Positions 42,314 through 52,052 of a stretch of 64,000 nucleotides of DNA are shown here, in pieces; positions within the stretch are counted from its first letter, which is position 1, and each line of letters starts with the position of its first letter. The position numbers were made by a program, and so were the translations under genes. The stretch spans positions 436,001 through 500,000 of the forward strand of contig JAUIES010000002.1 of assembly GCA_030429705.1 (NCBI GenBank), given 5' to 3'. Source of the DNA: Phycisphaerae bacterium. Its GTDB lineage: Bacteria; Planctomycetota; Phycisphaerae; Phycisphaerales; UBA1924. The notes below the pieces were generated by a model that ran no database searches, was not told the origin of the DNA, and saw nothing but the letters and a program-made list of their open reading frames with translations.

Positions 42314-42332
42314 AGATGTAACTGTTACATCT
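42314..42332. promoter_or_regulatory. Operator-like palindrome, copy 1
   Basis: AGATGTAAC-T-GTTACATCT, a perfect 19-bp palindrome around one base. It shares the core GTAAC(A/T)GTTAC with copy 2; the centres are 29 bp apart. Confidence 0.6.
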
Positions 42333-42343
42333 CAATCATCCAA

Positions 42344-42371
42344 AGCGTAACAGTTACGAAAACTCTGTCAA
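42344..42371 (-). promoter_or_regulatory. Promoter of the PEP-CTERM gene
   Basis: On the minus strand a perfect TTGACA (42371-42366), 16 nt, TACGCT (42349-42344). Palindrome copy 2 fills the spacer and touches the -10. Confidence 0.5.
42346..42358. promoter_or_regulatory. Operator-like palindrome, copy 2
   Basis: CGTAACAGTTACG, a perfect 13-bp palindrome around one base, between the -35 and -10 boxes of the PEP-CTERM gene. Confidence 0.6.
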
Positions 42372-42847
42372 CGATAAATCGTGATTTTTCCGGACGAAAG
42401 CACGATATTCTCTGCCAGAGGCAGCCGAGTCGATGCCGAGTTCGTAACCAGGACCGTTCAGATTCACAATTTGCCCACCAATTATCGCTTTTCGGCCCTC
42501 AAAGTGTCTTTGTCGCGATTCTCGGCGCCTCGATCCGTCCTGGTCCGTCCTCTGGAAGGGACCCCTCTGGCTTTGATTCTCTTTTGCGTGCTTGATCCGC
42601 GCCAATCCAAAACCAAAGCTTGATCCGTACATCTCCCGCAGCGGTGTGTGCGGATCGCGCTTCGATATGGAAGAGTCCCGCATTGAAGCGGCCTCGTTCG
42701 TGTGTTGCCGTGTTTGTCGCAAAACGCTCTCGAACGGCATTGCGGCAAAAGCAAAGAGACAGTTAAACCGATGGTGCGCAGTTGGTGTGAGAGGACTGGG
42801 TGTGCGCGCAGAGCCGCAGCCTGTAAGTGGCTCGCTACACTGGGGCC

Positions 42848-44338
42848 ATGTGCAGTCTCCGCCATGTTGCCGTGCCGTGTCAGGCCGCAGTCTACATCCT
42901 CGTCTTCACGCTCAGTGCGTCGTATTCGCACGCTCAAACCTTCGTCGATCGCACCGACGACCTCGGGCTCGCCATCGGCAACGGACCGGCTGCCTTTGGT
43001 GATGTCAACGGCGACGGCTGGCCGGACCTCTACGCCGGCGGGGCCGTCTGGCTGAACAACAAAGGCACCGCCTTCACCCGCATCGACGCGCAAGGCTACG
43101 GGCTCATCGCCGACCTCAATAACGACGGCCTTGGCGATCTGGTCTCCATTTCCCCCCCGGCCATTGCGTTCGCCGAACGCCATGAAGGGGTCATTCGATT
43201 CAATCCCATACCGCTGCCCGAACTCCCGAGCACGGTCTGCCGCGGAGCCGCCGCAGCCGACTTCAACAACGACGGCTTTGTCGATCTTTATATTGGCGGC
43301 TACGAGGCCTGGGAAAAGCAGATCACCTACCCCGATCTGCTGCTGATCAATCAACAAGGCACGGGCTTTGTTGTCGTGCAACTCCCCAAGTCGTTCCGGG
43401 CGCGCGGCGTCACTGCCTGCGACTTCGACGAAGATGCGGATGTCGACATTTATGTTTCCAACTACCGGCTGCAGCCAAACTTGCTGTGGGTGAACGACGG
43501 TCACGCATCGTTCACCGACTCCGCCGAACAAAGCAATGCGATCGCCACCAGCCAAGGCTTCGGCGGCGGGCACTCCATCGGGGCCTGCTGGGGCGACTTT
43601 GACAGCGACGGCCATATCGACCTCTTCGCCGGCAGCTTCGCCCACAACGACTCGCGCGGTGACCAGCCGAAGAGTCGGTTCCTTCGGAACATGGGAAACG
43701 AGCACGAATTCGTCTTTGAAGACCTCGGCGAATGCGGCGTGTGGTATCAGGAAAGTTATGCCAGCCCCGCCAGTGCAGACTTTGACAACGACGGCCACCT
43801 CGATCTGTACTTCACCATCGTCTACGCCAATGCCAGCTTTGGCAAGAAGAACCACCCGGTGCTCTACCGCAACCAATCCACCACGGATGCCTGGGTCTTC
43901 GAAGACATCACCGCCGGGTCTGGCCTTGAACAACGCCCGGCGACCTATCAAGCCGCCTGGGCGGATGTCGATCGAGATGGCCGAATCGATCTGGTGACGG
44001 GTGGCCGACTTTATATGAATACGACGGCCAAGGATGCCCATTGGCTCCAGATTCGTCTCATTGGCGATGGCCTGGCGATCAACACGCACGCGATCGGTGC
44101 TCAGGTTCGCATCACACTTCCTGATGGCCGAACACTCACCCGTCAAGTTGAAGTCGGCACAGGTGAAGGCAACGCCAACAGCCCGATCCTCCACTTCGGA
44201 CTCGGATCGATTGCCGGCCCGGTGCGTATGGTCGTCCACTGGCCAAACGGCCAAACGGATATCATGCGTGGCGTCAAACCTGACCGCGTCGTCGATGTTG
44301 ACTTCACTCCAGCTCCAGCCACCGATGAAGATGAGTAG
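42848..44338 (+). CDS. CRTAC1-like secreted protein (FG-GAP/VCBS repeats, ASPIC/UnbV domain)
   Basis: A 496-residue exported protein with a signal peptide ending SYSHAQ. Several FG-GAP repeats with calcium loops of the form DxNxDGxxD are visible (GDVNGDGWPDLYAGG, DFNNDGFVDLYIGG, DFDSDGHIDLFAGS), folding as a beta propeller. The C-terminus (IGAQVRITLPDGRTL, HFGLGSIAGPVRMVVHWPNG) is the ASPIC/UnbV domain. Binding or adhesion is likely; the ligand is unknown. ATG 42848 has no Shine-Dalgarno, but TACACT ends 7 nt before it; GTG 42827 is in frame. Confidence 0.9.
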   Translation: MCSLRHVAVPCQAAVYILVFTLSASYSHAQTFVDRTDDLGLAIGNGPAAFGDVNGDGWPDLYAGGAVWLNNKGTAFTRIDAQGYGLIADLNNDGLGDLVSISPPAIAFAERHEGVIRFNPIPLPELPSTVCRGAAAADFNNDGFVDLYIGGYEAWEKQITYPDLLLINQQGTGFVVVQLPKSFRARGVTACDFDEDADVDIYVSNYRLQPNLLWVNDGHASFTDSAEQSNAIATSQGFGGGHSIGACWGDFDSDGHIDLFAGSFAHNDSRGDQPKSRFLRNMGNEHEFVFEDLGECGVWYQESYASPASADFDNDGHLDLYFTIVYANASFGKKNHPVLYRNQSTTDAWVFEDITAGSGLEQRPATYQAAWADVDRDGRIDLVTGGRLYMNTTAKDAHWLQIRLIGDGLAINTHAIGAQVRITLPDGRTLTRQVEVGTGEGNANSPILHFGLGSIAGPVRMVVHWPNGQTDIMRGVKPDRVVDVDFTPAPATDEDE

Positions 44339-44418
44339 ATTCGGTTCTCTATCTTCTTCTGAAACCAGTTGCACCCAAATCCCATACACACAACACCAAC
44401 ACCCGACGGGGATCGTCT

Positions 44419-45345
44419 TTGATCGAAACAACTGATATCCGAGTCGACTACGGCGATGTCACAGCCGTCCATGACCTCACGCTCTCCATCGACAGCGGCG
44501 AAGTGTTCGGACTCATTGGACCCAATGGTGCTGGCAAGACCAGTCTCATCCGGGTCCTCGCCACACTTAGCGAACCGACCTACGGCGAAGCGGTCGTTGC
44601 CGGGTTTGATGTCGCCGACAACCGGGCCGATGCCCGCAGGCAGATCGGGTACATGCCAGATCTCGCGCCGGTCTTCAAAGACCTTCGCTGCTGGGAGTTC
44701 CTCGACCTGTTTGCAGCGTCGCATGGCATCCCGCGGGCCGATCGCCGTCGCCGCATTGAATACGCACTCGAACGCGTGAATCTCACCGGCAAACGAACCG
44801 CCATGGCCGGTACGCTCAGCCGCGGCATGACGCAACGGCTTGTCCTCGCCAAGACCATGCTCCACGACCCGGCGGTGCTCCTGCTCGATGAGCCCGCGAG
44901 CGGCCTCGACCCGATCGCACGCGTTGACCTGCGCAACATTCTCCGCGACCTGGCAGCGGACGGCAAGACCATTCTGATCAGTTCGCACATCCTCAACGAA
45001 CTCAGCGAATTCTGTACCTCGATCGGCATCATGGAAAAGGGCCGGCTCGTCCTCTCGGGCAACATCGACACCATCATCGCCAATATCAACACACACCGAC
45101 GCTACACCGTCGAAACCATCGGGCCGGTCGCGGCTGCCGCCGACCGACTCGCAACACACAGTGGCATTTCCAATATCGAACCGCAAGGCGATCGCTGCAC
45201 ATTCGAGTCAACATTGACCGACGCGGAGACCGCAGCAGTGCTTGCAGAACTGATCCAAGGCGGGATCGTGGTCCGCGCATTCTTCGAGCGACGACGCGGC
45301 GTTGAAGATGTCATGATGCAGGTCGGGGCCTCTGAAGTCTCTTGA
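44419..45345 (+). CDS. ABC transporter ATP-binding protein
   Basis: A 308-residue ATPase. Walker A GPNGAGKTS, signature LSRGMTQRLVLAKT (LSRGM in place of LSGGQ), Walker B VLLLDEPASGLDP and switch ISSHIL are all present. It is of the ABC-2/NatA drug- or lipid-export type. The start is TTG 44419 with GGGGAT upstream. It forms a pair with the permease 24 nt downstream. Confidence 0.94.
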   Translation: MIETTDIRVDYGDVTAVHDLTLSIDSGEVFGLIGPNGAGKTSLIRVLATLSEPTYGEAVVAGFDVADNRADARRQIGYMPDLAPVFKDLRCWEFLDLFAASHGIPRADRRRRIEYALERVNLTGKRTAMAGTLSRGMTQRLVLAKTMLHDPAVLLLDEPASGLDPIARVDLRNILRDLAADGKTILISSHILNELSEFCTSIGIMEKGRLVLSGNIDTIIANINTHRRYTVETIGPVAAAADRLATHSGISNIEPQGDRCTFESTLTDAETAAVLAELIQGGIVVRAFFERRRGVEDVMMQVGASEVS

Positions 45346-45369
45346 CGAAAACACAACGAAAGCAATCAC

Positions 45370-47037
45370 ATGAGCCAAGCGGCATCGCGATTTGAGATCA
45401 ATCCCCTGTGCGTGAAAGGCCTGCGCTCACGCTGTCGGCTCAAGTTTCTCATCAGTTGGGGCGTGATCTGGTTGACCATCTCGACCTTCGTGTTTCTCTC
45501 GACCTATCTCACGCTGGTCGAACAGGAACTTTCCTCCAAAGCCGACGCCGCCAAAGCCGCGCTGCCCGGCATTCTGGTGATTCAATCGATCATCCTCATG
45601 CTTTTCGGCACCAGCACCGTCGCATCGGGGGTCGCCCAGGAACGAGACGAAGGGCTGCTCGACTACATCCGCATGACACCCATGTCCCCCACCGCAAAGG
45701 TGCTTGGGTATCTGTTCGGCCTGCCGATTCGTGAGTACATTCTCTTCGCCTTCACACTCCCGCTGGTCGCGATCATCGTCATTATCAGCGGGTTCAGCCT
45801 GCTCACCCTCGCACACTTTTACCTCGTCTTCTTTACATCAGTGCTCGTCTATCACATGACCGCGCTCGTTGTCGGCACGGTTTCGCCTAAACCACGACTG
45901 GCATCGATGATGTCCATGGGGCTCGTCGTCATCCTCTACTTCGCATTGCCAAATCTCTCACGCGTGGGAATCACCTTCTTTGAGTTCCTCACCATTCGCC
46001 CGACTTTCCTCGGCCTCCTGCAGCAGGAACTGCCCGATGGTCTGCGAGCCCGGGCAGAACTCAACGGCATTGACACTTTTCGTCCGGTCCCCTTTTTCAA
46101 CGGTACGGTTCGCCCCACCCTGTACACAATCATGGTGCAGGGCTTTCTAATCGCCGTCATGTTCAGCATCGTCTATCGCAAGTGGCGCGATCAAGCCAAC
46201 CACTTGTTTTCAAAGACCGGCGCGCTCGTCGTGTTCGGTGGTGTGACCACATTCACACTCGCCAGCATCTGGTCAGTCGTTGCACAGGATGAAGCGTACC
46301 ACCAGTTGTTCAATCCGTTCGGCTCCATGGATTCGTCAAGCCGTATACCCCAAACGCTCTACGCACTCATGATGATCGGGTTGATGATCTTGGGCGGGAC
46401 CTATCTGTTCCTGATCTGTGCAACCACACCCTCACGCAATCGGACACTCGTCGGGTTCCGTCAGATGCGGAGGCTCGGCCGGTCCAATATCCCGCTCGCG
46501 GCGGATGCGGCCAGCAGTTTCCCGCTCGCCATGATCATGCTCACGATCACAGCACTCGCTGGCGCCGCCATCCTGATGCTCGCACACAGCAAGGGCGACT
46601 ACATAGCCTCCAGCCCAAGTGCACAATCAATCCTGACAGTGCTCGTTCTGCTGTTCGCCATCGGTCTCAGCATTCAGGCGCTTACTGAACGCATCGCGTT
46701 GCGGGCCTTTGGTGTGGCAGCATTCCTGCTATGGATGATCCCCTTCTTCACCATGGTCATCTTCATGGCTGCCTTTGAAGCGTATGAAGTTGGGTTCTAT
46801 GTCGGTCAACCGTTCCCCCCCGTGTCGATGGGACTCGCACTCGGCTGGCTGCTCGAATCCACCACCCCTGTGTCGGGCGGTGATGTTTCGAGTCAACGAT
46901 TCTTGCCGACCGACGACAACCTGACCTTCCATCCGCAGACAGTCGTCACCGCCGGCACAATCGGATACGCCGCAGCGGCGCTCGTGCTCCAACGCATGCG
47001 TTTACGCCACCGTCGGCACCTCAAGGGAATGCAGTAG
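45370..47037 (+). CDS. ABC transporter permease
   Basis: A 555-residue membrane protein with about 12 helices. The region GVAQERDEGLLDYIRMTPMS followed by KVLGYLFGLPIREYILFAFT is the ABC-2 type pattern (cytoplasmic EExR-like loop). It is longer than usual, as if two six-helix halves were joined. The exported substrate is unknown. Confidence 0.9.
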   Translation: MSQAASRFEINPLCVKGLRSRCRLKFLISWGVIWLTISTFVFLSTYLTLVEQELSSKADAAKAALPGILVIQSIILMLFGTSTVASGVAQERDEGLLDYIRMTPMSPTAKVLGYLFGLPIREYILFAFTLPLVAIIVIISGFSLLTLAHFYLVFFTSVLVYHMTALVVGTVSPKPRLASMMSMGLVVILYFALPNLSRVGITFFEFLTIRPTFLGLLQQELPDGLRARAELNGIDTFRPVPFFNGTVRPTLYTIMVQGFLIAVMFSIVYRKWRDQANHLFSKTGALVVFGGVTTFTLASIWSVVAQDEAYHQLFNPFGSMDSSSRIPQTLYALMMIGLMILGGTYLFLICATTPSRNRTLVGFRQMRRLGRSNIPLAADAASSFPLAMIMLTITALAGAAILMLAHSKGDYIASSPSAQSILTVLVLLFAIGLSIQALTERIALRAFGVAAFLLWMIPFFTMVIFMAAFEAYEVGFYVGQPFPPVSMGLALGWLLESTTPVSGGDVSSQRFLPTDDNLTFHPQTVVTAGTIGYAAAALVLQRMRLRHRRHLKGMQ

Positions 47038-47048
47038 ACCATGTTGGT

Positions 47049-47075
47049 AAAAAAACAAGCGGGGCTTACCCCGCT
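47049..47075 (-). terminator. Terminator of the WD-like repeat protein gene
   Basis: On the minus strand AGCGGGG-TAAG-CCCCGCT is a 7-bp stem, then TG and seven T (47055-47049). Confidence 0.85.
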
Positions 47076-47119
47076 CGTGAAAAACGCAAAGATCAAATCT
47101 AAAACCGTCGCCGGTCGAA

Positions 47120-48460
47120 CTACGGGCAGCCGCTGCTGAATGCAGACAAGAACGCCTGCACATCAAAGAAGTCCCAGGTGTCATCATCGACCAGGTCCGC
47201 CGAATGGCACTGACCGACAAATGCGCCAAGGAACGATTGGACATCAAAGAAGTTCAACACGCCATCGGTGACAAAGTCAGGCACACACGATCGGGCATTG
47301 ATGGACGCCACGCGATTGCTCATGGTGCAGTCTGCTTGTGTGATACTGCCGCCGATGATCAATGACTCACCCTCCCCGATGTCATAGACGATCGCCCCGA
47401 AGAGATTGGCATCGGTCCCTGATCCGACAGCCTCCCACGAAGTGCCGTTCCATTTGGCGATGTGGGCTGCCGGTGTCGCGCCTGAGTTGCTGAAATTTCC
47501 AAGAGCATACAACGCATCGCCAGATCCATCATCGAACACAATGAGTTCCTGCACCGCCGAATCGAAGCCATCGCCAACCGCTGACCATGAGGTGCCATCC
47601 CATTTGGCGACATTGGCGACCGGTTGGCCTCCTGCGAGGTTGAACGATCCACCGACATACAACGCCGGCCCATTGCCATCATCGAATGTTGTCATATGGA
47701 AAACCTGCGCAATGCCCGAAGTGCGGGTCAAACCCAGTCCGAGAGCATTCCAACCCGCCCCATCCCACGCACCGATGTTGAGTGCCGCAGTGCCGCCAAT
47801 CGTCAGGAATCGCCCTGCTGCGTAGAGCGTGGGCCCGCCACCCAGATCAGTCGAGTGAATATCGAGTACAATCAGCGGAATACCGGCCCCGCCGATGGTC
47901 CCCCCCACAGCGGAATAGTTGGCCCCATCCCACCTGGCAATGTGATCCAGCGCCGGATCGCCCGCGAGATCACCATAGTTCCCTGCGATGTACAGTTGTT
48001 CACCCGTTCCATCGTCATGGACTTCCAGATCCCAGATCGAGTTGAGAAAAATCTCCGACTGTGCATTCATCGAGTTCCAGTTTGTGCCGTCCCACCGAGC
48101 GAGTTTTGCCGACCCCGAGACGCCGCCAGCGGTATCAAAGTATCCACCAACAATCAGATCGCCCTGAAACGATGCGAGGGTGCTCGAGTACTGGTTCTGC
48201 AGCCCACCGCCGACGGATTGCCAACTCGACCCGTCCCAGCGGGCAATCAGTCCACCGCCTGCCACACCAGCCGCTTGAAAAGAGCCGGTTGCGTACAGCG
48301 ACTCGCCGGTCCCGTCATCATGGACGACAAACGCAGCGACATATGACCCGTTGAACCCAGGCGTACCAAGTGTGTTTGAATAGGACAGCGTCTGTGCATG
48401 CACACCACATGCACAGCAAGCCAACACGCCGAATCCCAACGACGATTGCATCAATGACAT
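47120..48460 (-). CDS. Secreted repeat protein with C-terminal FFDVQ domain
   Basis: A 446-residue exported protein (signal GFGVLACCACGVHAQ). The body is built of about eight repeats of some 45-50 residues with the cores IARWDG(S/T)SW, (S/A)VGGG, DDGTGE and LYAGG, likely a beta-propeller. The last 55 residues are a double FFDVQ-FL module (LNFFDVQSFLGAF, WDFFDVQAFLSAF) ending SGCP, as in the protein at 473-2761. AAGGAG 6 nt before ATG 48460 sets the start. Confidence 0.9.
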   Translation of the reverse strand: MSLMQSSLGFGVLACCACGVHAQTLSYSNTLGTPGFNGSYVAAFVVHDDGTGESLYATGSFQAAGVAGGGLIARWDGSSWQSVGGGLQNQYSSTLASFQGDLIVGGYFDTAGGVSGSAKLARWDGTNWNSMNAQSEIFLNSIWDLEVHDDGTGEQLYIAGNYGDLAGDPALDHIARWDGANYSAVGGTIGGAGIPLIVLDIHSTDLGGGPTLYAAGRFLTIGGTAALNIGAWDGAGWNALGLGLTRTSGIAQVFHMTTFDDGNGPALYVGGSFNLAGGQPVANVAKWDGTSWSAVGDGFDSAVQELIVFDDGSGDALYALGNFSNSGATPAAHIAKWNGTSWEAVGSGTDANLFGAIVYDIGEGESLIIGGSITQADCTMSNRVASINARSCVPDFVTDGVLNFFDVQSFLGAFVGQCHSADLVDDDTWDFFDVQAFLSAFSSGCP

Positions 48461-48678
48461 TGTTTTCTCCTTCTCACTCATCTGGTCTCGCGCATGTGAG
48501 ACTCTTTTTGACGCTATGAAACGCTCTCAGAGGATATCGGAATAGTAAAATTCTGCAAGCATGTTGTTGAAGAATGGCGCATTCAGCGCACATCAGTCAA
48601 AGACCTCATGCTGACCACACGCACCGCACGCGTCATGCTGTCAGCTCACCGGGTCAACACGACCAATATGGCGTTTCT

Positions 48679-49224
48679 TCAGGACAACGAACTGACGACG
48701 GTCTCATCCACACCGATCCGCGTCGTCACACGCTGCATCGCGACTTTCCCGTCACGCGTCCTTCCATGCTCACCAGCAATTTTCTGTTCGTAAGCCTGCG
48801 GGATTGCAGCCTCGTCGATCGCCTGAAAACCAAACCGCTCAAAAAAGCCGGGTGTCTTGGTCAACAACACCACACGCTCGATGCCACGCGCCTGCGCTTT
48901 GGCCATCAACGCATCCATCACCGCACGCCCGGCTTTGACGGTTCGGGCGCCCGGGTCAACTGCGATCGAGCGAATCTCACCGAGTAGACCATCAGGCCCT
49001 GCAAAAGTCTCAATCGCGCCACAGCCAACGACGCGTTGGTGATACATCGCCACAGAAAAGTCATCAATCGAACGCACGACCGATCGCAGGTCACGCCGAA
49101 TCGTGAGACCCTGGTCAGCCCAGTAGCCAATCAAACGACAAATCGCAGCCGCATGGATCGGGCTTCCATGCATAGCAATCGCGACCTCGCCTGGTTGGTA
49201 GTCATTCAAACTTGCCATGATCAT
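48679..49224 (-). CDS. GNAT acetyltransferase, probable N-acetylglutamate synthase
   Basis: A 181-residue GNAT-fold enzyme. The acetyl-CoA site is in IRSIAVDPGARTVKAGRAVM, and LTKTPGFFERFGFQ is the motif of short ArgA-type acetyltransferases. Its place as the last gene of the arginine operon supports N-acetylglutamate synthesis, the first step, in the absence of argJ. It overlaps argH by 4 nt (ATGA). The kinase domain of full-length ArgA is absent; N-acetylation of another amino acid is possible. Confidence 0.82.
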   Translation of the reverse strand: MIMASLNDYQPGEVAIAMHGSPIHAAAICRLIGYWADQGLTIRRDLRSVVRSIDDFSVAMYHQRVVGCGAIETFAGPDGLLGEIRSIAVDPGARTVKAGRAVMDALMAKAQARGIERVVLLTKTPGFFERFGFQAIDEAAIPQAYEQKIAGEHGRTRDGKVAMQRVTTRIGVDETVVSSLS

Positions 49225-50672
49225 GCTATAACCTCGGGTTTGGCGTACGGCTGCCTATGCGTACCCAGCCGTTCTCGTGCTGCCACGAGCGCCTCTCGCA
49301 CGCGTTCCTGACTTGTTCCGCCAAGTGCACTTCTTCTTTCAACTGCACCATCAATCGTCAACCACTCGGCGACATCAGCGCCCGCTTCTGACGCGATCGC
49401 CTGTATTGATTCGATCGGCATTTGATCCAACTCGACACCAGTCTCGATGGACGCACGCACCACACGCCCCACCTGTTCATGGGCATCTCGAAATGGCACA
49501 CCTTTGGTCACAAGATAATCGGCAAGTTCTGTGGCGAGTGTCCCGCCGCGCACTGCTGACCGACGGCATGCAGATTCATTCACCCGAAGACCACCGACAA
49601 CGCGGGCTGCAATCCGCAAACACAGGCCCAGGTCATCGATCGCACTAAAGAGAAGCGACTTGTCTTCCTGCAAGTCCTTGTTGTAAGCCAGTGGCAGGCC
49701 CTTCAGCGTCATCAGCATCGCGGCGTGGGCCGAGCCGATTGATCCACACTTTCCGCGGAGCAACTCAAGAGCATCCGGATTCTTCTTCTGCGGCATGAGC
49801 GACGACCCGCTCGAAACCCCGTCATCCGGTTCAACAAACCCAAACTCCTGACTCGTATAAACAATCAAGTCTTCAGCCATTCTCGACAAATGCATGGAAC
49901 ACGACGCACACGCTGCAAGTGCATCAAGCACGAAATCTCGATCACTGACCGCATCCAGACTGTTCAGACACGGGCCGTCAAAACCGAGTTGTGTGGCAAT
50001 CCAGTCTCGATCGATCGGATACGCGGTCCCAGCCAATGCCCCACACCCGAGCGGGCACTGACTCGCCGTCGCCCGAGCACCGGCAAATCGACCCAGATCG
50101 CGTTCAAGCATCTCCACATACGCGAGACACCAGTGCGCGAACAGCACAGGCTGTGCTCGCTGCAAATGCGTATACCCTGGAAGTATGAAGCCGAGCGTGC
50201 GTTCGCCGAGTTCGATCAGCGATGCCTGCACCTCACAAATCGTCAAACAAAATTGATCCAACACCTCCATCGTCCACAGGCGAAGATCAGTGGCGACCTG
50301 ATCGTTTCGGCTGCGCCCGGTGTGGAGTTTCTTTCCGACCGGGCCGAGATTCTCAACGAGTCGCTGTTCGACCCATGTGTGCACATCTTCGGCGCCAGAT
50401 TCAATCGGAGGTGCCGATCGTTCGAACGCTTCAGCCGACAGCGACTCGAGGCCGCGCGTCAGACTCGAAACTTCATCCGATTGAAGCACGCCCACTTGCC
50501 CAAGCGCTTGTGCCCAGACGATTGACCCTCGAATATCCTGCTGCACGAGTCTCCAATCGATGGGCAGCGAGTCATTGATCGCGCAGAACAACGGATCGGC
50601 ACCTTGCTCAAACCGTCCCCCCCACATGCCATCGCCTGACTTCGATTCCACAATTACACCCTCGATTGTCAT
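49221..50672 (-). CDS. argH: Argininosuccinate lyase
   Basis: A 483-residue enzyme that splits argininosuccinate to arginine and fumarate. MWGGRFEQGADPLFCAIN, KLHTGRSRNDQVATDLRLW, YTHLQRAQPV and the signature GSSLMPQKKNPDALEL are all seen. It starts 10 nt after argG. The C-terminal tail is longer than usual by some 20 residues. Confidence 0.97.
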   Translation of the reverse strand: MTIEGVIVESKSGDGMWGGRFEQGADPLFCAINDSLPIDWRLVQQDIRGSIVWAQALGQVGVLQSDEVSSLTRGLESLSAEAFERSAPPIESGAEDVHTWVEQRLVENLGPVGKKLHTGRSRNDQVATDLRLWTMEVLDQFCLTICEVQASLIELGERTLGFILPGYTHLQRAQPVLFAHWCLAYVEMLERDLGRFAGARATASQCPLGCGALAGTAYPIDRDWIATQLGFDGPCLNSLDAVSDRDFVLDALAACASCSMHLSRMAEDLIVYTSQEFGFVEPDDGVSSGSSLMPQKKNPDALELLRGKCGSIGSAHAAMLMTLKGLPLAYNKDLQEDKSLLFSAIDDLGLCLRIAARVVGGLRVNESACRRSAVRGGTLATELADYLVTKGVPFRDAHEQVGRVVRASIETGVELDQMPIESIQAIASEAGADVAEWLTIDGAVERRSALGGTSQERVREALVAARERLGTHRQPYAKPEVIA

Positions 50673-50682
50673 ATCAACTCAC

Positions 50683-52023
50683 TCAGACAGCGTTGCCTTC
50701 TTTGATAAATGGATCCTCGACCGGAGCAAACGCAGGTTCTGCAATCGGACCCGTTCGCGGGCCGATGAAGGGTGCGACACCGGGGTCACCGGCCTCAACA
50801 TCCTTCGACTCCGATATCAGGTTCATCCCGTTCAAGGCAGCGATGCGCTCCGGCAGCGTCAACAGTCGAATGAACCCCTCCGCATGCTGCTGGTTGTACA
50901 CCTCATCAGCACCAAAAGTCGCAAAGTCTTCACTGTACAAACTAAATGGACTTCGCCGCTTGATCGCGGTCGCCAACCCCTTGTACAGCCTCACCACAAC
51001 CTCGCCAGTCGTCCGGGCAGCAATCCGTTCACAGCAATGCGAAATCGCATCACGCTGCGAAGTAAACCACCTGCCGTCATACACAAGTTTCGCAAACTTC
51101 AACCCCAGCTCCTGCCGGAAATGCAACGAATCGCGGTCCAGTGTCAACTCTTCGAGCGCCCGCAGTGCTTCAACAATGATGGTGCCACCTGGCGTCTCAT
51201 ACAGCCCGCGGCTCTTCATGCCCACACACCGGTTCTCCACGAGATCAACTCGCCCGACACCGTTCGGGCCGGCCAGACTGTTCAACTTCTCAACCAACGC
51301 ATGCCCACGGAGACGCTCGCCATCCACAGAGACCGGTCGGCCCTGCTCAAAACCGATGCACACATCGGTCGCCTGATTCGGCGCGTCAATCGGCGATGTG
51401 GTCAGCATCCACGCGTCTTCCGGCGGCTCGGTCCATGGATCTTCGATCGCCCCCCCTTCATGACTGATATGCCACAGATTGCGATCTCGGCTATAGATCT
51501 TGGTCAGGCTCGATGAACACGGAATGCCCCGCTCATCCAGATAAGCAAGCAACTGCTCTCGGCTGCGCAGGTCCCACTCACGCCACGGTGCGACCACAGC
51601 AAGGTCCGGAGCAAGGGCTGCAAATGTCGCCTCAAATCGAACCTGATCATTGCCCTTGCCGGTACAACCATGCGACACCGCATCAGCGCCAACCTCGCGG
51701 GCAAGTTCAACCTGTGCCTTCGCAATCACCGGCCGCGCCATTGATGTACCAAGCAGATAGCGCCCCTCGTAAACAGCACCTGTGAGCAGCGTCGGATAGA
51801 CATAATCCTCGACAAATGACTGACGCAGATCGACGATGTGACACGAACTCGCTCCACTCGCGCGGGCTTTTTCTTCTACGCCTTCCAGTTCGTCGGCTCC
51901 TTGCCCGACATCGGCGACAAATGCCACAACTTCACAGCCTTTGTTCTCAACAAGCCATGGGACAATTGCCGAGGTATCAAGCCCGCCAGAATACGCCAGG
52001 ACTATCTTGTTCACACCGCTCAT
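50683..52023 (-). CDS. argG: Argininosuccinate synthase
   Basis: A 446-residue enzyme that joins citrulline and aspartate at the cost of [18 protein letters not shown] holds the ATP-pyrophosphatase loop; [16 protein letters not shown] is the citrulline-site region. About 45 residues beyond the usual 400 follow ([20 protein letters not shown] and on). AGGGG 8 nt before ATG 52023 sets the start; the longer frame overlaps argF. It follows argF by 29 nt. Confidence 0.97.
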   Translation of the reverse strand: MSGVNKIVLAYSGGLDTSAIVPWLVENKGCEVVAFVADVGQGADELEGVEEKARASGASSCHIVDLRQSFVEDYVYPTLLTGAVYEGRYLLGTSMARPVIAKAQVELAREVGADAVSHGCTGKGNDQVRFEATFAALAPDLAVVAPWREWDLRSREQLLAYLDERGIPCSSSLTKIYSRDRNLWHISHEGGAIEDPWTEPPEDAWMLTTSPIDAPNQATDVCIGFEQGRPVSVDGERLRGHALVEKLNSLAGPNGVGRVDLVENRCVGMKSRGLYETPGGTIIVEALRALEELTLDRDSLHFRQELGLKFAKLVYDGRWFTSQRDAISHCCERIAARTTGEVVVRLYKGLATAIKRRSPFSLYSEDFATFGADEVYNQQHAEGFIRLLTLPERIAALNGMNLISESKDVEAGDPGVAPFIGPRTGPIAEPAFAPVEDPFIKEGNAV

Positions 52024-52052
52024 CAATCGACCCCTCTGCGCCCGCAGGCACT

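Larger units (their letters stand above)
42205..42847. other. Long intergenic region between the PEP-CTERM and CRTAC1-like genes
   Basis: The part at 42314-42371 holds the palindromes and promoter described separately. In 42372-42847 I see open frames on both strands but none with a ribosome site or protein-like composition. Confidence 0.5.

Noticed and set aside
42354-42740. 128-residue minus-strand frame upstream of the PEP-CTERM gene
   Set aside because: Charged, low in hydrophobic pattern, no ribosome site; its end overlaps the promoter and palindrome.
42482-44431. 649-residue minus-strand frame, the longest unassigned one
   Set aside because: It is antisense to the CRTAC1-like gene, whose plus-strand frame has clear calcium-loop repeats. 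Its DxxVG-rich look mirrors those repeats.
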